Source of the DNA: JAVEYA01 sp034003745 | GTDB taxonomy: Bacteria > Bacillota > Peptococcia > DRI-13 > PHAD01 | Direction: 5' to 3' | Assembly: GCA_034003745.1 (NCBI GenBank) | Contig: JAVEYA010000019.1 | Span: 1 to 34,864 of the forward strand | Length of the DNA stretch: 34,864 bases | Shown here: piece after piece, positions 17,291-25,057 of the stretch | Numbering within the stretch: the stretch's first letter is position 1 | Layout of the letters: every line of letters begins with the position of its first letter | Notes under the pieces: generated by a model | Databases searched by the model: none | What the model was told of the DNA's origin: nothing | Seen by the model: the letters and a program-made list of their open reading frames with translations, nothing else | Made by a program: the position numbers and the translations under genes

Positions 17291-17309
17291 AAAGCAAGAA
17301 ACGTGCCGG
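17291..17309 (-). promoter_or_regulatory. Sigma-54 (-24/-12) promoter for atoEDA
   Basis: On the minus strand the sequence CCGGCACGTTTCTTGCTTT matches the sigma-54 consensus (TGGCAC-N5-TTGCW) with GG and GC separated by exactly 10 bases. It points at atoE, and the sigma-54 activator atoC is encoded immediately upstream, which strongly supports the call. Only the first T of TGGCAC is replaced, by C. Confidence 0.75.
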
Positions 17310-17369
17310 TAAGACGAAATGATTCGGGGCTTAGGATTGAAGGGCGTCCGGATTTTTTGCGGATGGTGG

Positions 17370-17404
17370 AAAAAAACAGATGCGCAATTTATTGCGCATC
17401 TGTT
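17370..17404 (-). terminator. Rho-independent terminator of atoSC
   Basis: A perfect 13-bp stem AACAGATGCGCAA / TTGCGCATCTGTT with a 4-base loop is followed on the minus strand by seven T residues, 32 bases after the atoC stop. This isolates the atoSC unit from the sigma-54 promoter just beyond it. Confidence 0.88.
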
Positions 17405-17435
17405 GAAAAAACTGAGAAAAATATTGCGTGTTTGG

Positions 17436-18818
17436 TTACTCTTCTTCCGCCAGCTGGTACTCCACCAATTTATAGTGCAAAGCCCGGCGGCTGATGCCCA
17501 GCTTGTCGGCCGCCTTGGAACGGTTGCCGGAGGTTTCTTTCAAAACTTTTTTAATGATTTGCTTCTCAATATCGCCCATAACGTCTTTAAGGGAGCGGTC
17601 ACTCTCGGAGGGGGCGAATATTTCCGGAGAGGGGCCTCTGAATTTATTGATGTTTTGCGGCAAGACCTGCGGGGTGATTTGTTCGCCCATGGTCAGGATT
17701 ACCGCGCGTTCAATGGTATTCTCCAATTCCCGGATATTGCCCGGCCAATCATACAGCTGCAAAAGCAGCAAGGTTTCCGCCGATAGCGTCAGGGGCGGCC
17801 GGCCCAATTCACGACAAAAATGCTGGATAAAATGCTCTGTGAGTTTTGGCAGGTCCTCTCTTCTTTCGCGTAAGGGAGGAATATGAATAGGAAAGATATT
17901 CAGACGGTAAAAAAGGTCTGTACGGAATTCTTTCTGGAGAATGGCTTCTTCCAGATTTTTGTTAGTGGCGGCAATGAAGCGGGCGTTGGTTTTTAAGGTT
18001 TCCGTCCCGCCCAGACGCTCAAAATCCCGGTCCTGCAGAATGCGCAGAAGCTTGATCTGGGTTTGCAGGGGGATTTCCCCGATTTCATCCAGGAACAAAG
18101 TGCCGCCTTTAGCCAGCTCGATTTTACCGTACTTTCGACCGATAGCTCCGGTAAAGGCGCCTTTTTCATAGCCGAACAGTTCGCTTTCCACCAGTGTATC
18201 CGGCAGCGCCCCGCAGTGGATTTTAACAAAGGGGTATTCGGCGCGGGCACTGTTGGCGTGGATATAGCGGGCCAGCAGGTCCTTGCCGGTACCGCTCTCT
18301 CCGCGCAGGAGCACCGTCGTATCATTTTTGCTGACGATATTGGCTAAATGCAGGACGTCTTGCATCATCGGGCTTTCAAAAATAATGTTATGCAGGTTGC
18401 TGTCTGCGGTGACCTCACGGAGGACTGTGAGCTCCGCGCTGATTTGACGCATTTTAAAGGCTTTTTGAATCATCAGTTTGATTTCTTCCAGATTAAAGGG
18501 CTTGACCAGATAATCAAAAGCTCCCATTTTCATAGCCTGCACAGCTGTTTCAATTGTTCCGTGCGCCGTCATCATGATGACCAGGACATCGTCGTTTTCC
18601 TGGCGGATTTGATTAAAGGTTTCAATACCATCCGGCCCGGGCATGCGTATATCCAATAAAATCAAGTCAGGAGATGCTTTTTTAAAAACAGCCAGTGTTT
18701 CCCGGCCATTTTTAGCCGTGACAACCTCATATCCTTCTTTTCTCAAGATATTGCTTAAGAGTGAGCGAACATTAGGCTCATCATCAGCCACCAAAATGGT
18801 GTAGAGAGGATTATTCAT
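17436..18818 (-). CDS. atoC: Sigma-54-dependent response regulator, NtrC/AtoC type
   Basis: The 460 residues contain three domains. The receiver (about 1-120) has acidic Asp 12-13, the phosphoacceptor Asp about 56 in LLDIRMP, and Lys about 106. The AAA+ activator domain (about 145-380) has Walker A GESGTGKD (173-180), the sigma-54 contact loop GAFTGA (220-225) and Walker B LFLDE (241-245). A Fis-type helix-turn-helix closes the protein at about 425-450 (SKAADKLGISRRALHYKL). When phosphorylated by the adjacent kinase it should activate sigma-54 transcription. The atoEDA operon, with a -24/-12 promoter just downstream, is the obvious target. Its ATG overlaps the kinase stop by 8 bases. Confidence 0.93.
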   Translation of the reverse strand: MNNPLYTILVADDEPNVRSLLSNILRKEGYEVVTAKNGRETLAVFKKASPDLILLDIRMPGPDGIETFNQIRQENDDVLVIMMTAHGTIETAVQAMKMGAFDYLVKPFNLEEIKLMIQKAFKMRQISAELTVLREVTADSNLHNIIFESPMMQDVLHLANIVSKNDTTVLLRGESGTGKDLLARYIHANSARAEYPFVKIHCGALPDTLVESELFGYEKGAFTGAIGRKYGKIELAKGGTLFLDEIGEIPLQTQIKLLRILQDRDFERLGGTETLKTNARFIAATNKNLEEAILQKEFRTDLFYRLNIFPIHIPPLRERREDLPKLTEHFIQHFCRELGRPPLTLSAETLLLLQLYDWPGNIRELENTIERAVILTMGEQITPQVLPQNINKFRGPSPEIFAPSESDRSLKDVMGDIEKQIIKKVLKETSGNRSKAADKLGISRRALHYKLVEYQLAEEE

Positions 18819-20646
18819 CTTCGCTTCCTCCTGTCCTTACCGGCAGATATATCGAGAAACAGGTGCCCTGGCCGGGTACGCTCTCAATTTCAATATAACC
18901 ATGATGGACTTCCAAGATTTTGTCGGCGACCGCCAGACCCAGCCCGGTCCCTGTTTCTTTGGTGGTAAAGAAGGGATCAAAGAGACGAGGAATATACTCC
19001 GGGGGAATCCCCGGTCCCGTATCTTCGATTTGCAGCCGGACGTGAGAAATCTTTTCTTCATAGGAGGTGCGGAGCATAAGGACACCGGAGGGCCCCATCG
19101 ACTGAACGGCGTTTAAAATAATGTTAATCAGCACCTGCTTAAACTGCACCGCGTCAATTTTAACCGGGGGCAGGGCGTCCGCAAACTCAGTCTTAATGAG
19201 AATATCTTTTAAAATAGCCGGATTGCTGATTAAGAGCAAGGTTTCTTTGACGACCTGATGGAGGTCAAGGAGCGCGAACTGCGCCGGCAGGGGGCGGGAG
19301 AAGTAGAGCAATTGGTCAATCAGACGGTTTAAGCGAATAATTTCTTTTTCAATAATGCGCGTAAATTCATGCCGGGGATCGTCGTGTCCAAAATCGACGG
19401 CCAAAAGCTGCAAGTATCCGGTTATGGCCGTGAGCGGATTTCTGACCTCGTGGGCAATGCCGGCGGCCAGTTCACCCGATATAGCCAGGCGGTCGGCCCG
19501 GCGCACCTGTTCTTCCAGCTTTTTTGTTTCGGTAAGGTCACTGATGATGATCAAAAGGCCCATCTGTTCGTTTTGCGCACTGACTAAGGCGGTCGTGGTG
19601 AAGAGAACGGTAATCGTGTTTTTATGGACATGCAGGGTCAGTTCTTTATTCTGATAGAGTTCTCCGTGGAAAGAGGTATCCAGAATGCTGATAATCTGCG
19701 GCCAGGCATTAAATACATAGCGGTAATGATTATCGACGGCTTCTTTACCGCTCAAGCCCAAAAGGCGTTCGGCCGACATATTGAAGATAGTCACTACGCC
19801 CTGTTCGTTTAAGGTGACCAGGCCGTTGGGCGTACTGGCGGAAATGCTTTCTGAGTGCAGCTTCATATTGTTTAAGGCATCCGACATTTCATTAATGGCG
19901 GCGGCAATTTCTCCGGTTTCACCGCGTAGGGCGGGAAAGCGGAAGGACATATTTTTATGCAGCGTCCTTAAGCCCTGCTTTAAAGTGATGACATCCCGGA
20001 CCAGGTTCGAAGTCAAAAAATAGGCAAGGATAAGCGCGCCGAACAATCCAACGAGAATGGTGTCATAGACTTTGTTTTCCATAGCGGCTATCTGGGCTTT
20101 GATATCGGATAAAAGCTCATTGGACCAGATGTAGCCGATAACTTCTTCGCCGCGTATCACCGGCACCATGCAGTTCATAATCGGCCCTCGGACCAGATCC
20201 CCGATCTGCACCATTTCCCGCCCTGTTTCCATGACGGTATAACCCTGGTGGCCTTCAAAAATAGGCTGGCCGATGGTATTAGCGAATTCCTCGCTGGGAC
20301 CGTAGGTCAAGATGGCGTCTAATTCCCTGGAATAATAGCCGATTCCTAAACCCGGATGGGCTTTGGCGACCACATCGGTATAATCGCGCAGCGCTGCATT
20401 TAGGACCAGGATCTTCGTTTTCCGGTCGACATCACTAAGACCTTTTGCAGATAGAATATCATTATAGGTGCCCTCCAGGTAGGTATCGAGCAGGCGGGCA
20501 TAGCCAAAAAGCTTGTTTTGTTTTTCCTGAAGCAGTGCGGTTTCAGCCCGGCTGGACATAAAATATCCGGTGACCAGGATGGGTACGGTCACGGTCAGGA
20601 AAAGAACAATAATCAGGCGAATCCGCAGGGTCATGCCGGCCCACAT
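18811..20646 (-). CDS. atoS: Membrane sensor histidine kinase, AtoS-like
   Basis: A kinase of about 611 residues: membrane helix 1 (about 7-29), an extracytoplasmic sensor of about 165 residues (Cache-like, containing GYYSRELDAILTYGP), membrane helix 2 (about 195-213), a HAMP-like linker, a PAS domain (about 270-370), a HisKA domain with phosphoacceptor His about 399 in GIAHEVRNPL, and an HATPase domain with N-box NIILNAVQS and G-boxes DTGPGIPP and GTGLGLA. The frame extends upstream to 20691, but AGAGGG sits 8 bases before ATG 20646, which I prefer. The ligand may be acetoacetate or a related acid given the genetic context; this is inference. It is translationally coupled to atoC. Confidence 0.9.
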   Translation of the reverse strand: MWAGMTLRIRLIIVLFLTVTVPILVTGYFMSSRAETALLQEKQNKLFGYARLLDTYLEGTYNDILSAKGLSDVDRKTKILVLNAALRDYTDVVAKAHPGLGIGYYSRELDAILTYGPSEEFANTIGQPIFEGHQGYTVMETGREMVQIGDLVRGPIMNCMVPVIRGEEVIGYIWSNELLSDIKAQIAAMENKVYDTILVGLFGALILAYFLTSNLVRDVITLKQGLRTLHKNMSFRFPALRGETGEIAAAINEMSDALNNMKLHSESISASTPNGLVTLNEQGVVTIFNMSAERLLGLSGKEAVDNHYRYVFNAWPQIISILDTSFHGELYQNKELTLHVHKNTITVLFTTTALVSAQNEQMGLLIIISDLTETKKLEEQVRRADRLAISGELAAGIAHEVRNPLTAITGYLQLLAVDFGHDDPRHEFTRIIEKEIIRLNRLIDQLLYFSRPLPAQFALLDLHQVVKETLLLISNPAILKDILIKTEFADALPPVKIDAVQFKQVLINIILNAVQSMGPSGVLMLRTSYEEKISHVRLQIEDTGPGIPPEYIPRLFDPFFTTKETGTGLGLAVADKILEVHHGYIEIESVPGQGTCFSIYLPVRTGGSEDE

Positions 20647-20785
20647 AGCGCGCACCCTCTTTATCTGAAGAGTGTGAAAATTTATGCACACCGAAAGTAT
20701 TCTCTCTGCAGTCGGGAAAATCCTGCCGCTTTAAGATTTAAAGTCCTACTGTTGGTCCTGCAGCGTCTACGGCCCGTTTGCGTCC

Positions 20786-20814
20786 TGTACAATAGCCTCC
20801 CCGCGTGCTATAAT
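20786..20814 (+). promoter_or_regulatory. Extended -10 promoter for the EamA transporter
   Basis: TATAAT at 20809-20814 is preceded by TG one base upstream (extended -10), and TGTACA at 20786-20791 stands 17 bases away as a partial -35 box. The ATG of the transporter follows at 20837. Confidence 0.6.
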
Positions 20815-20836
20815 CTCCCACGGAAGGAGTTGCATT

Positions 20837-21697
20837 ATGTCACAACAGCTGCGTGGGATGATCTTAGCTGTAACAGCGGGAGTTCTATGGAGTACGGGCG
20901 GATTATTCATTAAACAGATTCAGGTGGACCCCCTGACGATCGCCTGTCTGCGCTCGGCAGTGGCCGGACTGGTCCTCCTGCCTTTTATAAAGCCGAAACA
21001 AATTCGTTTCAACAGGTATGTGCTGAGCTATATTTTAAGCTATAGCTGGTTGGTGATTTCTTTTGTGACGGCCACCAAACTGACTTCGGCAGGCAATGCC
21101 ATTGCCTTGCAGTATACGGCGCCGTTGTACATTTTTATTTTCAGCGTGTGGATGCGGGAAGTCCGGATTAATTGGCGCACACTGGCTCCGATAGCATTGA
21201 TTTTTGCGGGTATTATATCCTTTCTGCTGGAGCCCCGGCAGGGCAGCAATCTGATCGGCAACATTCTGGGTATCAGCAGCGGAGTAGCCTTAGCCCTGAC
21301 CAATCTGTCCCTATCCAGGCTCAAAGAAGCGCCGCCCATCAATCTGGTCTGTATGAGCAATCTGTCTGCGGCCATTCTGGTCCTGCCTTTTCTCCCCGAC
21401 CACACGGTCATAACCAGGATCGATTCAGCCGGATGGTTGTCCCTGGCCTACCTGGGCGCTTTTCAGATTGCGCTGGCGCATGTGCTCTTCGTCTACGGCC
21501 TCAAATTGATTCATCCCCTGCAGGCTACTGTCCTGGCCCTGACTGAGGCCATCCTGAATCCCGTCTGGGTCGCAATTTTCTGGGGAGAAATACCTTCCAC
21601 CCATGGTTTGGCCGGCACGGTGCTAATTCTGCTGGCGGTGCTGACGGATGTTTATCTCAAACACGCCGATGCTTCCATAATAAATAAGGACTGCTGA
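20837..21697 (+). CDS. EamA/DMT family transporter
   Basis: The 286-residue protein has ten hydrophobic segments in two EamA repeats (about 8-135 and 148-278). Family segments include GVLWSTGGLFIKQ at the N-terminus, SAGNAIALQYTAPLYIF in repeat 1 and QATVLALTEAILNPVWVAIFWGE in repeat 2. DMT carriers usually export or import small metabolites such as amino acids or nucleosides; the substrate here is unknown. The start ATG 20837 is preceded by AAGGAG and by a good extended -10 promoter. The gene stands alone, divergent from atoS, and ends in a hairpin plus a classic terminator, so it is probably monocistronic. Confidence 0.92.
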   Translation: MSQQLRGMILAVTAGVLWSTGGLFIKQIQVDPLTIACLRSAVAGLVLLPFIKPKQIRFNRYVLSYILSYSWLVISFVTATKLTSAGNAIALQYTAPLYIFIFSVWMREVRINWRTLAPIALIFAGIISFLLEPRQGSNLIGNILGISSGVALALTNLSLSRLKEAPPINLVCMSNLSAAILVLPFLPDHTVITRIDSAGWLSLAYLGAFQIALAHVLFVYGLKLIHPLQATVLALTEAILNPVWVAIFWGEIPSTHGLAGTVLILLAVLTDVYLKHADASIINKDC

Positions 21698-21712
21698 TGA
21701 TACAGCAGTCCT
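21687..21712. repeat. Hairpin overlapping the EamA stop, related to the one at 23371-23412
   Basis: AGGACTGCTG / CAGCAGTCCT form a 10-bp perfect stem with loop ATGATA, overlapping the last codons and stop of the EamA gene. The stem differs from the core of the hairpin at 23371-23412 by one compensated base pair (A-T here, G-C there). It has no T-run and is followed by a separate terminator. Confidence 0.55.
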
Positions 21713-21715
21713 GTA

Positions 21716-21742
21716 AACCGCCTCCGGGCGGTTGCTTTTTTT
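21716..21742 (+). terminator. Rho-independent terminator of the EamA gene
   Basis: AACCGCC / GGCGGTT with a TCCG tetraloop forms a 7-bp stem, followed by GC and seven T residues. It lies 18 bases past the EamA stop and in front of the convergent DUF4367 gene. Confidence 0.88.
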
Positions 21743-21761
21743 GAGACAGGGGGCTGGTTCC

Positions 21762-22685
21762 TCACCGGATCGATTCAGCCATTTTAAACAGTTGTTCATT
21801 GTTAATTCCCGAAGCTCCGGCCATGAACATGTACATCACGCCATCGATTTCTATATCAAGATTGCTCTCCCCGATAATTCCTTTATGTCCATTGATCTCC
21901 ACTTCATCAACATTGCCGATGTCTGCTTCATAGGCAGTTTCTTCATTCATCAGCCTGAGCTGCAAATAGATATCCTTGGCCTGGTCCCCGTTGCTGAAAT
22001 AAACAGAGGCATACTCGCAATTCTCAACCGGCTGACCGTTTTCATCGTTGAACAGCTGGATTCTGTCAAAGGCATAACCCTCGGGCAGATAGGCCGGTAA
22101 GGAAAAATCAAAGGCAAGATAGGGCTTGGCGCTTTCCGGATCGGTCAGGGTAGTCATTTGACTGGTTTCACGCGCGGCCTGTTCTTCTTTGGACAGTGCT
22201 TCTATCTTGGTAACAACACTTCCATCTTCATTTTCGTAAACCACTACGGAGATGAGTACTTCCTCGCCTCTTTGGTTGTAAATAGCCCCGTTTTCAGGAA
22301 AATACGCGAGGACATTTCCGCTTTTATCATATAATTTTCCTTTCAATTCCTCGGGAATCGTTAAATCCGGCGTACCTGTGCGTTCGATCACAGTATATTT
22401 CGCATGCTTGCCGACACTGATTTCTTTAATAATTCTCCAGAGATCCTGCCCGAAAGAAGTTGTGACAAAGCCGGTAATCAACACTACCACCATTGCTGCT
22501 GTAAAAATAGGTTTTACAAATATTTTTTTCATGGGTAAGGACTCCTTTTTATCTTCAATAATGTTCCGGGAATTCTCCAGCTTATTCAGTATTTGATTCA
22601 ATATTTTTTCCTGAGAATCGCTTTCGCGGCTGAAATCGGTTTTTAACAGTTCTTCTATTTGTCTGCTGTGATTTTCTTTATTCAT
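21762..22685 (-). CDS. DUF4367 membrane protein, putative anti-sigma factor
   Basis: The 307-residue protein has a charged cytoplasmic N-terminus (about 1-55), a single membrane helix (about 57-80, FTAAMVVVLITGF) and an extracytoplasmic region ending in a DUF4367-like domain (about 190-305, with SLPAYLPEGYAFD and a final GASGINNEQLFKMAESI). This topology, and an ATGA overlap with the upstream ECF sigma gene (22682-22685), suggest it sequesters that sigma factor and responds to an envelope signal. No zinc-binding HxxxCxxC anti-sigma motif is visible in the N-terminus, so the anti-sigma role rests on context. The repeated YDKSGNVLAYFPENGA-style segment resembles extracellular beta-rich modules. 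Confidence 0.8.
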   Translation of the reverse strand: MNKENHSRQIEELLKTDFSRESDSQEKILNQILNKLENSRNIIEDKKESLPMKKIFVKPIFTAAMVVVLITGFVTTSFGQDLWRIIKEISVGKHAKYTVIERTGTPDLTIPEELKGKLYDKSGNVLAYFPENGAIYNQRGEEVLISVVVYENEDGSVVTKIEALSKEEQAARETSQMTTLTDPESAKPYLAFDFSLPAYLPEGYAFDRIQLFNDENGQPVENCEYASVYFSNGDQAKDIYLQLRLMNEETAYEADIGNVDEVEINGHKGIIGESNLDIEIDGVMYMFMAGASGINNEQLFKMAESIR

Positions 22686-23254
22686 TGCAACGCGCCTTCC
22701 TTTCCTAATTCTTTGCGCAGCTTTTCCAAACTTCTGGAAAGTATAACGCCGACATTGGAATCCGATAGCCCCAACATTTTTGCAATATCCGTGTTTTTCA
22801 ATTCAGCGGCATACTTCAGGGCGACAATATTTCTTTCTTTTTCACTCAATTTTGCCAGTGCTTGGAGGAGGGCTTTATTGCTTTCATTGAGGACAATGAC
22901 TTCTTCGGGCTGATTGTTCCCTGCAATGCAACCGATGACATAATCAAGTGAAACACTAAAATTTCTTTTTTGGGAACGGAAATAATCGGTTACGGTATTA
23001 CGGGCGATTCCCATGAGCCAAGCTTCAAAGGCTGCTCTTTTCGGGTCATAGGCGCCGTACTTTTGGATGACCCGTTCAAAAACCTGGCTGACCAGGTCGC
23101 CCGTGTCGTGGTGGTTATTGATACGGTAACTGATATAGTTATAGACCCGTTTATAATGTGTCTCATAGAGTTGTTTGAATACGCCGGTCTTAATATTGCT
23201 TCCGCTTTTCTGTTCCGCCGGCGTATTTTCTCTAAGCGACAGGATAGATTCCAT
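22682..23254 (-). CDS. ECF-type RNA polymerase sigma factor
   Basis: The 190-residue protein has sigma region 2 (about 28-95, with YETHYKRVYNYISYRINN and the -10 recognition helix AFEAWLMGIARNTVTDYFR) and region 4 (about 130-185, LSEKERNIVALKYAAELKNTDIAKML with a helix-turn-helix ending LSRSLEKLRKEL), and no region 3, which defines the ECF group. It directs RNA polymerase to a small stress or envelope regulon. The start is ATG 23254 behind AAAGGAGG. A nested palindrome lies in its leader at 23273-23304. It is cotranscribed with its presumed membrane-bound partner. The target genes cannot be told; the GH26 gene just upstream on the same strand is separated by a terminator hairpin. Confidence 0.92.
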   Translation of the reverse strand: MESILSLRENTPAEQKSGSNIKTGVFKQLYETHYKRVYNYISYRINNHHDTGDLVSQVFERVIQKYGAYDPKRAAFEAWLMGIARNTVTDYFRSQKRNFSVSLDYVIGCIAGNNQPEEVIVLNESNKALLQALAKLSEKERNIVALKYAAELKNTDIAKMLGLSDSNVGVILSRSLEKLRKELGKEGALQ

Positions 23255-23272
23255 GTCTGCCTCCTTTCAGAA

Positions 23273-23304
23273 TGAATGCACATTGCGCAATGTTTAATCA
23301 TTCA
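23273..23304. promoter_or_regulatory. Nested palindrome in the sigma-gene leader, possible operator
   Basis: ACATTGCGCAATGT (23280-23293) is a perfect 14-base palindrome, flanked by TGAATG (23273-23278) and CATTCA (23299-23304) that are also inverted. It lies about 20-50 bases before the sigma-factor ATG. It could bind a dimeric regulator or form an RNA stem near the ribosome binding site. Confidence 0.45.
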
Positions 23305-23370
23305 ACTGTATTACTGAAAAAAAGTGATTTCATTACAGGTACAGGCTTCAAAAATACTAAAACTATCTGC

Positions 23371-23412
23371 CATAGAATAAGGGCTGCTGGGTACAGCAGC
23401 CCTTATTCTATG
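23371..23412. terminator. 19-bp perfect hairpin between the GH26 and sigma genes
   Basis: The arms at 23371-23389 and 23394-23412 pair over 19 bases without mismatch around a GGTA loop. It starts directly after the GH26 stop codon on the minus strand. On either strand the distal arm ends in an A/T-rich stretch (CCCTTATTCTATG), so it probably acts as a terminator in spite of lacking a pure T-run. The core stem is shared with 21687-21712. Confidence 0.65.
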
Positions 23413-23413
23413 T

Positions 23414-24940
23414 TTAGTTATTTAGACTTTCTTGTGATTTGTGCCGGTACAGTCCATTTTTAAAGGCAGAAAACGCCTCAGGTGTGGAATCGATCTGGTA
23501 GAGCCAGGCGTTGTCCTGTGCATCAAACCAGTTGATTATTTTTATTTGAGGATAGTTTTGTTGGGCCAATGAGATAAAAGCCCGCTCAATCCATTTCGCT
23601 TTATCTCCGCCCACCTCGTTGCAGCTGAATTCCGTAATCATGAAAGGCTTGGCGGGATAACGGGACAGGTATTCGTCATACAGGGGGCGGTAGATTTCAT
23701 CAAATTCCCGCCAGATGTCGGCCGGGTGACTTGTACCGTTGTTATAGCCGGTCAGTCCCACCCAGTCTACATAGTCGTCTCCGGGATAGTACAGGTGTGG
23801 ATTGTTCCAGGTGAAATCCGGGAAGGAGCGGTCGTGGGGATTCCAGACAAAGTAGACGTTAGCGGCCCCAGCCTCCTTGAAAATATCGACAATATGCCGC
23901 CAGGCCTCAATGTATAAATCGGTATCTTTGCCGAAAAACCAGGCGCACCATGGGTCCCAGTCGCCGTTCATTTCATTGAGCGGCCGCACGAAAACCGGTT
24001 CATCCAGTTCTTTTAAGCCTTTGGCCCATTCTTTCAGCTTTTCATCATGCCTGCCTTCGATAAATTCAGGCACAGCAATCCAGTCCAGCGCTTTGGTAAA
24101 AGGCTGCAGCGTCAGCATTAGCACACGCCCGTCCTGATAGACTTTACGGACGGCAGCGGCCGGATAGGGCTCATCACTGGGGAAAGTGCAATAAGTCATC
24201 AGAAATTCGAACTTGTGGGCCAGTTGGGCTTCGCTCTCTAGCATTTTTACGTAACTGTTGGCATAGAAAGGAACGCCCGGGTAAAAACGGCCCCACAACA
24301 GTTGGCCGGGAGGAAGATCCAGCGTGGTTTGTCTTCCTTCATATTTGATATGCGGGGAATCCTGGGGTAGCGTTACGGGCGGAATAAAGGCGGGCGTTTG
24401 CACAGCTTGCGCTGATACAGTTTGGACAATTTGCTCCATATCGGCGTTTAAGTTCCCGAAAAAGGCTTGTTCCGATTTGGCCCAAAAGGTTACGGCCAGA
24501 TTCTTTTGCTTGAGCCAGACATGGGCTTCAAGATAGAAGTTCTTGTCATTGGGCAAGTTGGTAAGGACCGGCCTGGAGAAGCTGATTCTTCTCACCGGGT
24601 TGCCGTTCACGCTGCCGGAAGAGGCTGAGATGACCTCGAAGCCGGCTTTGCCCAGTTTTAACTGATAGTTGCCGTAGTCAATATAGGTATGAAAGGAGAG
24701 CCGCGGGCCTAATTCCTGCGTATAGACCTTCAGGGTACTGTAGGGACTTGCAAAAACGAGCAGATTGCCTTCCAGGTTTGTCTCAGTAAGGCGGTAAGCC
24801 GTGGGTAGGGAGAAAGAAAAACCGTTGCCCGCATATTCTCGGGCCTCCTGTGCAAAACTTGCCTGCGGGAGCAAGAAGAGCCACAATAGACAGGAGATAA
24901 CGCTTGATATCAGTAGCTTTTTCTTCATGAAGTCACTCAT
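23414..24940 (-). CDS. Secreted GH26-like glycoside hydrolase with extra N-terminal domain
   Basis: A 508-residue secreted protein. The N-terminus has a lysine-rich start, a hydrophobic core and an Ala-x-Ala-type cleavage point near residue 30 (ASFA-QE). Residues about 33-178 form a separate domain starting GNGFSFSLPTAYRL, resembling PsbP/DcrB-like folds. Residues about 195-500 resemble family 26 glycosidases (mannanase type): the acid/base is probably Glu about 323 in RPLNEMNGDWDPW and the nucleophile Glu about 437 in ITEFSCNE. The substrate is a beta-mannan or beta-glucan by family, not proven. Neither in-frame ATG (24940 or 24928) has a good ribosome binding site; 24928 gives a more typical signal peptide. 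No other polysaccharide genes are nearby. Confidence 0.83.
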   Translation of the reverse strand: MSDFMKKKLLISSVISCLLWLFLLPQASFAQEAREYAGNGFSFSLPTAYRLTETNLEGNLLVFASPYSTLKVYTQELGPRLSFHTYIDYGNYQLKLGKAGFEVISASSGSVNGNPVRRISFSRPVLTNLPNDKNFYLEAHVWLKQKNLAVTFWAKSEQAFFGNLNADMEQIVQTVSAQAVQTPAFIPPVTLPQDSPHIKYEGRQTTLDLPPGQLLWGRFYPGVPFYANSYVKMLESEAQLAHKFEFLMTYCTFPSDEPYPAAAVRKVYQDGRVLMLTLQPFTKALDWIAVPEFIEGRHDEKLKEWAKGLKELDEPVFVRPLNEMNGDWDPWCAWFFGKDTDLYIEAWRHIVDIFKEAGAANVYFVWNPHDRSFPDFTWNNPHLYYPGDDYVDWVGLTGYNNGTSHPADIWREFDEIYRPLYDEYLSRYPAKPFMITEFSCNEVGGDKAKWIERAFISLAQQNYPQIKIINWFDAQDNAWLYQIDSTPEAFSAFKNGLYRHKSQESLNN

Positions 24941-25029
24941 TTCGTTGGAATTTGTGTGAACATATACTCAATTGTGTCATTATTTCTCATCAAAAGTCAA
25001 TCAGACTAATTGCCCGGTTTTCTCATTAG

Positions 25030-25055
25030 AAAAAGCCTTCCTGTTTGGGAAGGCT
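25030..25055 (-). terminator. Terminator of the TRAP / ThDP enzyme / dehydrogenase genes
   Basis: AGCCTTCC / GGAAGGCT with a 6-base loop is followed on the minus strand by five T residues. It lies about 86 bases beyond the dehydrogenase stop, just past the REP-like element, and would end the leftward operon. Confidence 0.75.
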
Positions 25056-25057
25056 CT

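Larger units (their letters stand above)
17136..17435. other. 300-base intergenic region: atoE leader, sigma-54 promoter, atoC terminator
   Basis: No protein-coding gene is visible. From the atoC side it holds the atoSC terminator (17370-17404), then about 60 bases where AtoC sites may lie, then the sigma-54 promoter (17291-17309) and a leader of about 145 bases before atoE. I see no clear AtoC palindrome; the best is a weak TCCG...CGGA pair near 17347-17363. Confidence 0.7.

Noticed and set aside
17375..17404. Perfect palindrome as a possible AtoC enhancer site
   Set aside because: A run of seven T residues follows directly on the minus strand and it sits right after atoC, so a terminator explains it better.
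23414..24940. Polysaccharide utilisation locus
   Set aside because: Only one glycosidase is present, with no sugar transporter, binding protein or second hydrolase nearby.
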